This document shows, in pieces, positions 53,082-61,200 of a DNA stretch of 64,000 nt. The position numbers and the translations under genes are program-made. The DNA lies in NCBI RefSeq assembly GCF_036885605.1, contig NZ_CP142523.1, positions 2,976,001 through 3,040,000 of the forward strand. Direction: 5' to 3'. The notes under the pieces are model-generated. The model had not been told where the DNA came from. It was given only the letters and a program-made list of their open reading frames with translations, and searched no databases. Positions within the stretch are counted from its first letter, which is position 1, and each line of letters begins with the position of its first letter. The stretch is from Janthinobacterium sp. TB1-E2. Lineage in GTDB: Bacteria; Pseudomonadota; Gammaproteobacteria; Burkholderiales; Burkholderiaceae_D.

Positions 53082-53873
53082 ATGGGTGATAAAAATTGCT
53101 TCGAAGAGATTTCAAGTGAGTGGTATTTTATTCTGGAAGGGGAAATCACAGAGTTTCAGACTGCTGCAGCAACTATAAACTTACTCAGGAAAATAGAAAA
53201 AAATATTGAGGAGAAAAACCTTGCAGGTGGCGTCGCAGCGGCCATCAATGGCATGCCTGGAACATTGGCAACGTCAGCCATGCTAAGTTTTTACGATGGC
53301 GAAGATATGCATACTTTTGCCGGGCTGGTCAATGGCGAAGTAGTCTGTGGTGTTTTTGATGATGCGGACAAGATCAGGGATGGCGATGTCGTCAAATTGG
53401 TCGTGGCAAGAAGGGGTGATGTCCTGCACGTACACAGCCTTCTTCGTATAGAGGATAGCCTCTTACTGATGCCTCTGAATGCTTATTGCGGACAACGCGC
53501 TTTTTTATGGAATTGCATGAGATTTGCAAGAAACATGACGTTATTTGTTTGGGTTGTTTTATTTTCTGGATTTTTTTTATTGATCGATGTATCAATGGAA
53601 AAGAAAGAAAATTTAATTACAGCATTTGGCGCAATATTTTTGATACCTCCGTTGTTTTGTTTTCCTTTCGAATACTGGACATATAAGAGTATGCGTGGTT
53701 ATTCAGTTTGCGCTGAGAAAATTTTCCTCGCTTATGGTTTCCCAAAGCCAGATGTATTTGATGCTCGCAGAGGGATTACTTTTTTCGAAAATAATGGAAA
53801 TGGATTTTTTGCGACGAATTGTGAGCTGGCTCTGAAAAAACACAGGTTGAAGCATAAGATTCCACCTGCTTGA
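53082..53873 (+). CDS. Two-TM putative immunity protein, array copy 2
   Basis: The 263-residue paralogue of copy 1 shares NLAGGVAAAINGMPGTLATS, YDGEDMHTFAGLVNGEVVCG and VLHVHSLLRIEDSLLLMPLN. Its two TM helices (TLFVWVVLFSGFFLLIDVSM and AFGAIFLIPPLFCFPFEYW) lie in the second half. The DNA is strongly AT-rich. Its C-terminal third and downstream spacer are repeated at 54869-55270. Variation among copies is highest around the TM segments, which may tune specificity for effector variants. Confidence 0.7.
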   Translation: MGDKNCFEEISSEWYFILEGEITEFQTAAATINLLRKIEKNIEEKNLAGGVAAAINGMPGTLATSAMLSFYDGEDMHTFAGLVNGEVVCGVFDDADKIRDGDVVKLVVARRGDVLHVHSLLRIEDSLLLMPLNAYCGQRAFLWNCMRFARNMTLFVWVVLFSGFFLLIDVSMEKKENLITAFGAIFLIPPLFCFPFEYWTYKSMRGYSVCAEKIFLAYGFPKPDVFDARRGITFFENNGNGFFATNCELALKKHRLKHKIPPA

Positions 53874-54789
53874 TAAATATGCAACTTTATGAAAAGAAGA
53901 GGGGGCTAGCGAATAGTTGTTTGATTCTGGTGAAAAAATCGATGGAGTTACATAAAGCATTAAAGGTGGCTCAAGCATAACTGTTAGGAAGCGCATCATG
54001 GCCGAAGAGAATATTGAAAAAACATCTTCCGAAGGGGATTTTTTTACAGTGGAAGGAAAGCTCACGGAATTCCATATGGCTGCAACAAATGTGAATTTAC
54101 TTGACGAAATCGAAAGCAGCCTTGCGGAAAAAAATTTGGCAGGTGGCGTTGCCGCCCTCATCAACGGCATACCAGGGGCATTGGCAAATGCCGCCATGCT
54201 GAGTTTTTACGATGGCGAAGATATGTACAATTTTGCCGGAATGGTCAACGGAAAAGTAGTGTGTGGTGTTTTTAGAGACGCTGATAAAATCAAGGATGGC
54301 GATATCGTCAAATTGGTGGTGACACAGAGAAATGACGTGCTGTACGTGCACAGTTTGCTCCGTATTGACGATAGTTTGTTGCTGATGCCATTGAATACCT
54401 ATTGCGGAAAGCGAGCTTTTTTCTGGAGTTGCATGAAGTTTGCGCGGAATATGATACTGTTTATGTGGGTTATGGCTTTTGCTGCCTTTTTTTCATATGT
54501 TGATATATCAGTTGAAAAAAAAGAATATTTAATTGTGGCATGTGGAATTATATTCCTGGCTCCTTTGGTTTTTTGGTTTCCTTTCGAATATTGGAGCTTC
54601 AGAACCATGCGTGATTATTCGATATGTGCGACAGAAATTTTCGCTGCCCATGGTTTTCCAAGGCCTAGTGACTTTGATATGCGAATGGGTGCTACTTTAT
54701 TTAAAAATCAAAGCCATGGCTTTATTGGATATAGTTGTGAGTTGGCTTTGAAGAAACACCGGTTGAAATATAATATTCAATCTTCCTGA
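53591..54789 (+). repeat. Segmental duplication within immunity array, unit A
   Basis: From ATCAATGG at 53591, covering the 3' third of copy 2, the spacer and copy 3, the sequence matches 54869-56066 with an offset of about 1278 bp. The match includes the non-coding spacer (GCTAGCGAATAG; TTTGATTCTGGTGAAAAAAT; TTAGGAAGCG), showing that one block was duplicated. Confidence 0.85.
53998..54789 (+). CDS. Two-TM putative immunity protein, array copy 3
   Basis: The 263-residue protein begins MAEENIEKTSSEGDFFTVEG and shares the family blocks (NLAGGVAALINGIPGALANA; YDGEDMYNFAGMVNGKVVCG; LYVHSLLRIDDSLLLMPLN) and two TM helices, followed by FPFEYWSFRTMRDYS. A TTAGGAAGCG ribosome region precedes it. It is nearly identical in its N-terminal half to copy 4, its duplicate. 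Confidence 0.7.
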   Translation: MAEENIEKTSSEGDFFTVEGKLTEFHMAATNVNLLDEIESSLAEKNLAGGVAALINGIPGALANAAMLSFYDGEDMYNFAGMVNGKVVCGVFRDADKIKDGDIVKLVVTQRNDVLYVHSLLRIDDSLLLMPLNTYCGKRAFFWSCMKFARNMILFMWVMAFAAFFSYVDISVEKKEYLIVACGIIFLAPLVFWFPFEYWSFRTMRDYSICATEIFAAHGFPRPSDFDMRMGATLFKNQSHGFIGYSCELALKKHRLKYNIQSS

Positions 54790-54838
54790 TAATTTTTTTT
54801 AATTTTGAAGTTCGATCTCAGTTACTCTCTGCACGGAA

Positions 54839-55150
54839 TTGATGGGTTATTGGAAATATATTATTGGTATCAATGGAAAAAAAGAAAATTTAATTACAGC
54901 ATTTGGCGCGATATTGTTGATGCCTCCGTTGTTTTGTTTTCCTTTCGAATACTGGACATATAAGAGCATACGTGATTATTCTGTATGCGCTGAGAAAATT
55001 TTCCTCGCTTATGGTTTCCCAAAGTCAGATGTATTTGATGCTCGCAAAGGGATTACTTTTTTCGAAAATAATGGAAATGTATTTTTTGCAACGAATTGTG
55101 AGCTGGCTCTGAAAAAACACAGGTTGAAGCACAAGATTCCATCTGCCTGA
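54839..55150 (+). pseudogene. Truncated immunity gene (C-terminal third only)
   Basis: The frame opens with ATG at 54839, but only from ATCAATGG at 54869 does it match the family. The remaining ~94 residues are nearly identical to the C-terminal part of copy 2 (NLITAFGAI; FCFPFEYWTYKS; YGFPKSDVFDARKGITFFEN). The soluble domain and the first TM helix are missing, so it is the 5' edge of the duplicated block. It still has an open frame and one TM helix, so expression cannot be excluded. Confidence 0.75.
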
Positions 55151-56066
55151 TAAATATGCGACTTGAGGAAAAGAAGTGGGAGCTAGCGAATAGCTGTTTG
55201 ATTCTGGTGAAAAAATTGATGGAGCTGCATAAGGCATTAAAGGCGGTTCAAGCATAATTGTTAGGAAGCGAATCATGGCCGAAGAGAATATTGAAAATAC
55301 ATCTTCCGAAGGGGATTTTTTTACAGTGGAGGGAAAGCTCACGGAATTCCATATGGCTGCAACAAATGTGAATTTACTTGATGAAATCGAAAGCAGCTTT
55401 GTGGAAAAAAATCTGGCTGGTGGCGTTGCAGCCGTGATCAACGGCATGCCAGGAGCCTTGACAAATGCCGCCATGCTGAGTTTTTACGATGGCGAAGATA
55501 TGTACAATTTTGCCGGAATGGTCAACGGAAAAGTAGTGTGTGGCGTTTTTAGAGACGCTGACAAGATCAAGGATGGCGATATCGTCAAATTAGTGGTGAC
55601 ACAGAAAGAGGATGTGCTGTACGTACACAGTTTGCTGCGCATCGACGATAGCTTTTTTATGATGCCATTGAATGCTTATTGCGGAGAGCGTGCTTTTTTC
55701 TGGAGTTGCATGAAATTTGCAAGGAACATGACATTCGCTGTTTGGATAATTCTTTCACTTATGCTTCTTTTTTCTATCGATGTATCGTTAGAAAAAAAAG
55801 AGCATTTAATTACGATGTTTGGCATCATATTTCTGATTCCGCTAATTTTTTGTTTTCCTTTTGAGTATTGGAGCTTTAGAACCATGCGTGACTATGCGGT
55901 CTATGCGACAGAAATTTTCGCTGTCCATGGTTTTCCAAGGCCAAATGACTTTGATATGCGCGAAGGCGTTACTTTATTCAAGGATCACAGCTATGGTTTT
56001 ATTGGGTATAGTTGTGAATTGGCATTGAAGAAGCATAGGTCGAAATACAAAATTCAGTCTGCTTGA
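54869..56066 (+). repeat. Segmental duplication within immunity array, unit B
   Basis: Second copy of the 53591-54789 block: truncated copy-2 remnant, spacer and full copy 4. The left junction at 54869 is sharp, with unrelated sequence at 54790-54868 before it. Confidence 0.85.
55275..56066 (+). CDS. Two-TM putative immunity protein, array copy 4
   Basis: The 263-residue protein is the duplicate of copy 3. Its first ~130 residues are almost identical (MAEENIENTSSEGDFFTVEG; YDGEDMYNFAGMVNGKVVCG). The first TM region differs clearly (TFAVWIILSLMLLFSIDVSL against ILFMWVMAFAAFFSYVDISV). Divergence focused on the membrane part after duplication is what diversifying selection on toxin recognition would give. 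It is the last gene of the AT-rich array. Confidence 0.7.
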   Translation: MAEENIENTSSEGDFFTVEGKLTEFHMAATNVNLLDEIESSFVEKNLAGGVAAVINGMPGALTNAAMLSFYDGEDMYNFAGMVNGKVVCGVFRDADKIKDGDIVKLVVTQKEDVLYVHSLLRIDDSFFMMPLNAYCGERAFFWSCMKFARNMTFAVWIILSLMLLFSIDVSLEKKEHLITMFGIIFLIPLIFCFPFEYWSFRTMRDYAVYATEIFAVHGFPRPNDFDMREGVTLFKDHSYGFIGYSCELALKKHRSKYKIQSA

Positions 56067-56363
56067 TAATTTCAAAAATAAATTTCCCGTTCAGAAAATA
56101 TCTAGCTTGGCAGTGATCGTCCAGGCTGCTGCAGGCACGCTAGGTGCTGTTCCAGCGTACAGGCAGCGACAAGTGACGGAGATCTTGTCGCAGGCTTCAG
56201 CATGATCTTGGGTGCTCAAGACGATATCTTTGATTACTAGTGGTAATTGGATAGATGAAAAGTAGTTACCAAAGAGGTAAAGTTCTCAAGAAATAAATAA
56301 AGTTGCCCGGTAGAAATAATTAATTTATAATTTCCTTACGTAAATAATTATTTAAGGCAACAT
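56067..56363. promoter_or_regulatory. Gap between immunity array and two-partner secretion locus
   Basis: The 297-bp gap has a GC-richer left part. Its plus frame at about 56112-56205 (AVIVQAAAGTLGAVPAY) looks like a short gene remnant of unknown origin. The right part (56230-56360) is strongly AT-rich, probably the promoter of the TpsB gene, with AAGGCA just before its ATG. Confidence 0.35.
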
Positions 56364-58136
56364 ATGCACCTGCGCTTGACGCCATGGTGCGGTGTATTTT
56401 TGTTTAGCGGCACCCTGTGTGCCGCCGTGTCCGCGCAGACCCGTCCCGAAATCGCGCCGCCCCTTCCCACCACGCCTGGCAGCAGCCAGCGCGACGATGC
56501 CAGCCAAGAATTGATACGCCAGCAAGAGCGCGAGCGCGTCCTGCGCCAGCAGCAGGAACGCAATCCCGACGTGCGCCTGCTCGATGCGCCTGCCGCGGTG
56601 TCAGCAAACCGCTTGCCGACGGGCGAATCGCCGTGTTTTACGATTGACCATCTTGTGTTGCGCGGCGAGGATGCGGCGCAGTTTCAGTTGGCATTGAACG
56701 CCACCAACCGCGACGACCTGGGCGCGCTGGATTCTCCGCTGGGCCGTTGCCTGGGCACGCAGGCCATCAATGTACTGATGGGCCGCATGCAGAACGCCAT
56801 CATCGCGCGCGGCTACGTCACCACGCGCGTGCTGGCCGAGCCGCAGGACTTGAGCAAGGGTAGTTTGGCCTTGAGCGTGATACCGGGGCGTATCCGCCAG
56901 ATCGGTTTTGCGCCCGGCACGAATCCCCGGGCCACTTGGTGGAATGCCGTGCCGGCGCGGCCCGGCGACTTGCTCAACGTGCGCGATACGGAGCAGGCGC
57001 TGGAGAACTTCAAGCGCGTGCCGACGGCCGAGGCCGATATCCAGATCATGCCGGCCGAGGGCGGCAACGCCAAGCCGGGCGAGAGCGACCTGCAGATCCA
57101 GTGGAAGCAGGGCTTGCCGTTTCGGCTGGCGCTGGGCCTCGATGATGGCGGTTCGCGCTCGACAGGCAAGCTGCAGGGCAGCGTGACCCTGTCGTACGAC
57201 CACTGGTTGACCCTGAACGACCTGTTTTACCTGAGCCTGAACCAGAACGTCGACGGTGACCGCAACGGTCCGCGCGGCACGGGCGGCATGGTGGCCCACT
57301 ATTCGATTCCCTACGCTTACTGGCTGTTGGCCTTCACGGCCAGCGACAGCCATTACCACCAGTCCGTGGCCGGCATCAATCAAGACTACAACTACAGCGG
57401 CGCCAGCCAGAACAAGGAAGTGAAACTCTCGCGCATGGTGTACCGCGATGCGTCGCGCAAGACGACGGTGTCCTTGCGTGGCTGGCAACGCGCCGCGCAG
57501 AATTTCATCGACGACACGGAAGTGGAAGTGCAGCGCCGCCGCATGGCGGGCTGGGAACTGGGTATCGGTCATCGCGAATTCATGGGACAGGCCACCTTGG
57601 ACTTGAACCTGCAATACCGGCGCGGCACGGGCGCGATGCATGCGATGGCGGCGCCCGAGGAAGCATTTGGCGAGGGCACGTCGCGTTTCAAACTCATCCT
57701 GGCCGACGCGGCCCTGTCCGCGCCGTTCAAGCTGGCTGGCCAGCCGCTGCGCTACGCGGGCAGCTGGCGCATGCAGCACAACCGCACGCCGCTGGTGCCG
57801 CAAGACCGCTTTGCCATCGGCGGGCGCTACACGGTACGTGGCTACGACGGCGAAAGCAGCTTGTCCGCCGAGCGCGGCTGGCTGCTGCGCAATGAGCTCG
57901 GCGTGCCGCTGGGCAGCAGCGGCCAGGAAGCGTATGCCGGGCTGGACCACGGCGAAGTGTCGGGGCCATCCGCCGAATGGCTGATTGCGCGGCGCCTGAC
58001 GGGCTGCTTCGTCGGTTTGCGCGGCCAGTGGCTGGGCGTGCAGTACGACGCCTTTGTCGGCTGGCCCGTGCGCAAACCCGAGCTGTTCCGTACGGCCAGC
58101 CATACGGCCGGCTTCAGCCTGAACGCCAGTTACTAA
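56364..58136 (+). CDS. TpsB outer-membrane transporter (FhaC/ShlB family)
   Basis: The 590-residue protein has a signal peptide (~1-24), a Gln/Arg-rich helix (~40-65), two POTRA domains (about 85-165 with CFTIDHLVLRG and RGYVTTRVL; about 170-250 with LNVRDTEQALENFKRVP), and a 16-strand-type barrel with the conserved L6-loop motif VRGYDG at 491-496. It exports its TpsA partner across the outer membrane. The length matches FhaC/ShlB. The TpsA gene follows after 65 bp in the same direction. Confidence 0.92.
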   Translation: MHLRLTPWCGVFLFSGTLCAAVSAQTRPEIAPPLPTTPGSSQRDDASQELIRQQERERVLRQQQERNPDVRLLDAPAAVSANRLPTGESPCFTIDHLVLRGEDAAQFQLALNATNRDDLGALDSPLGRCLGTQAINVLMGRMQNAIIARGYVTTRVLAEPQDLSKGSLALSVIPGRIRQIGFAPGTNPRATWWNAVPARPGDLLNVRDTEQALENFKRVPTAEADIQIMPAEGGNAKPGESDLQIQWKQGLPFRLALGLDDGGSRSTGKLQGSVTLSYDHWLTLNDLFYLSLNQNVDGDRNGPRGTGGMVAHYSIPYAYWLLAFTASDSHYHQSVAGINQDYNYSGASQNKEVKLSRMVYRDASRKTTVSLRGWQRAAQNFIDDTEVEVQRRRMAGWELGIGHREFMGQATLDLNLQYRRGTGAMHAMAAPEEAFGEGTSRFKLILADAALSAPFKLAGQPLRYAGSWRMQHNRTPLVPQDRFAIGGRYTVRGYDGESSLSAERGWLLRNELGVPLGSSGQEAYAGLDHGEVSGPSAEWLIARRLTGCFVGLRGQWLGVQYDAFVGWPVRKPELFRTASHTAGFSLNASY

Positions 58137-58201
58137 GACGCCGCCATCGATCAGTTGTCATCTCCCTTTATCGCATCATTTAATTGTCATTAGGACATTT
58201 C

Positions 58202-61200
58202 ATGAACAAGAACCTGTACCGCATCATCTTCAATAAACGCCGTGGCCAACTGATGGTCGTCGCCGAAAATGCTTCGTCGCAAGGCAAGGCGGCCAAGGGA
58301 GAAGGCGGCCTGGATAGCGGCGTATTTGAGGGTGATGGCGGTGGCGGGCTAAGTTTAAGTGTGAACGGACGCCTGCGGCCGCTGGCCTTGGCGATATTTG
58401 GCGCACTGGGCATGGTGGCCTTTGTGGCCGGACCGGCCATGGGGCAGATCGTGGCCGACCCGAATGCGCCGGGCCGCCAGCGTCCGACGGTGGTGCAAAG
58501 CGCCAATGGCGTGACCCAGGTGAATATCCAGACGCCGAGCGCGGCGGGTGTCTCGCGCAATACCTACAGCCAGTTCGACGTGACGGCGAATGGCGCCATC
58601 CTCAACAACAGCCGCGGCAATGTGCAGACGCAGACGGGCGGCTGGGTGCAGGGCAATCCATGGCTGGCGGGCGGCAGTGCGCGCGTCATCCTCAACGAGG
58701 TCAACTCGGCAAATCCGAGCCAGTTGCGCGGCTATGTGGAAGTGGCGGGCCAGCGGGCAGAGGTTGTGATCGCCAACCCGGCCGGCGTGGCCATCGATGG
58801 CGGCGGTTTTATTAATGCCAGCCGGGTCGTGCTGACGACGGGTACGCCGATGCTCAACGATGGCAGCCTGGACGGCTACATGGTGCAGCGCGGCGTGGTC
58901 ACGATCAATGGTCGCGGCCTCGATACGTCGCTGAGCGACTATACGGCCATCCTGGCGCGCGCCGCGCAAATCAATGGCGGTATCTGGGCGCAGGAACTGA
59001 AAGTGGTGACAGGAACGAATCAGATCGATGCGGCGCATGGCGTGGCGGGCGCAGCATCTGGCGTAGGCCCGGCACCAGCCTACGCGCTGGACGTGGCGCA
59101 GCTGGGCGGCATGTATGCGGGCAAGATTACCCTGATCGGCACGGAAGCGGGCCTGGGCGTGCGCAACGCGGGCGTCCTGGCGGCCACGGCGGGCAACCTG
59201 GTGCTGCAATCGAACGGCTGGCTGAGCAACAGCGGCAACATCCAGTCCGCCGGCAGCGGCAGCCAGACCAGCATCGCCGTCACGGGCGACATGGCCAACA
59301 GCGGCACCGTGTATGCGGGCGGCGACAGCCAGGTGCAGGCGCAGGGCAATATTGCGAACAGCGGCGTGATCGGCGCGCAGAACAATGTCGGCGTGCAAGC
59401 CACGGGCGCCGGATCGCGCATCGATGCCACGGCTGGCTCGGTGCTGGCGGCCGGCTTGAATCTGGACAATACATTGACCGTCAGCGGCAAGCTGAACGTT
59501 TCCGCTGGCGACACCATTGCCGTGCACGGCACGGCCGTGGCGGGCGGCGACAGCAGCCTGGCGGCGCGCCAGCTGGACCTTGCTGGGGCGCAGGTTTCGG
59601 GCGCGAACGTCAGCCTGGGCGCCAGCGCCGGCGACCTCGACGCCAGCCGCGCCCAGGTCAGTGCCCGCGAACGCCTGCAGCTGGACGCTGCGCGCACCGT
59701 GCGCAGCGATGCAGCGCAGCTGACGGGCCAGCAGTTGGGGCTGAATGCGCACGACTTGTCGAACGTGGGCGGCCAGATCACGCAACTGGGCACGGGCGAT
59801 CTGTCAATGCAATTGCCGGGGAGCCTGGACAACACGCGCGGCGTCATCGCCACGAATAGCCAGGCCTTGCGCCTGCAGGCCGCCAGCCTGAGCAACCAGG
59901 ATGGACAGATCCAGCATGCGGGCACGGGTGCGCTGGAGATCGGCGCGGGACAAATCAACTTGCAGCGCGGCAGCATCATCAGCAACGGCGCGATGGCGCT
60001 GACGGGAGAACAGGTCGACCACCGCGACGCGCGCACGGTGGCGGGGCAGCTCAGTATCAATGCCGGTAGCTTGGACAACCGGGGCGGCAGCCTGGCGCAG
60101 AGCGGCCAGGGCGCGACCGGCGTGCAGGTGCGTGGCGGGCTGGACAACCGCGGCGGTGCACTGGAAAGCAATGGCACGATGACGGTACAGGCGGCCGGCG
60201 TGCAGAACCAGAAGGGCCGCATCGTGGCCAGCGGCGACCTGGCACTGTCGACAGGCGCGCTGGACAATACGGAGGCGATCCTGGCGGCGGGCGGCAAGCT
60301 GCGCCTCGACAGTGGCGACATCGACAATACGCGCGGCCAGATACAGGCGCTGGCGGGCGATGCGGCCTTGACGGTCGCAAAACTGAACAATACGGCCGGC
60401 AGCGTGTTTGCTGGTGGCAATCTTGTCACCAAGGCTGGCGAGGTACTGAACAGCGGCAACCTGTATGCGGCCGGCAGCCAGACGCTGCAGGTGAACGGCG
60501 CCGTCAGCAACAGCGGCGTGATCGCTGCGCAGGGCGACAACAGCATCGATGCCAGCCGCATCGACAGCGTGGCCGGCAGCTTGCTGGGCGCCGGGGTCCG
60601 CGCCGACGGCAACTTGGCCGGCGGCGGCCAGTTGCAGCTGACGGCCACGCAAGCGATCGCGGCCCATGGCCAGAACTTGGCCGCCGGCAAAACCAGCATG
60701 CATGCTGCCGCCATCGACCTGAGCGGCAGCCAGACGGGGGGCGCGGCCATTGAGTTGAATTCCAGCGTAGGCAATGTCGTCACCGATACCGCACTGGTGA
60801 CGACCACCGGTCTGCTGTCCGTGACGGCGGCCGATAGCGGCCAGATCCTGTCGAACGTGCGCGGCACCTTGAGCGCGGGCCAGTTAGATATCCAAACGGG
60901 ATCGCTCGACAACCGCAGCGGCACCCTGATTCAGACGGGCAATGGCGACACCACCTTGCAAGGCAGCACCCTAGACAACACGGGCGGACGCATCGCCGTC
61001 AACAGCGCCAAGCTGGCGCTGCATGCCGACAAGGTGCTTAACCGCGACGGCAGCATCGAACATGCGGGCACGGGCCGCCTGAGTATTGAGGCGGCGCGCT
61101 TCGATGACGAACGCGGCAAGGTGACGGGCAATGGTTTAGTTGATATCCAGGCGGAAACGATCGATCACCGCCATGCCATCACTTCCGGGCAGAACGTAAC

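Noticed and set aside
52271..56066. CRISPR-like array suggested by the repeated blocks
   Set aside because: The repeats are gene-sized and coding, not short uniform repeats with spacers.
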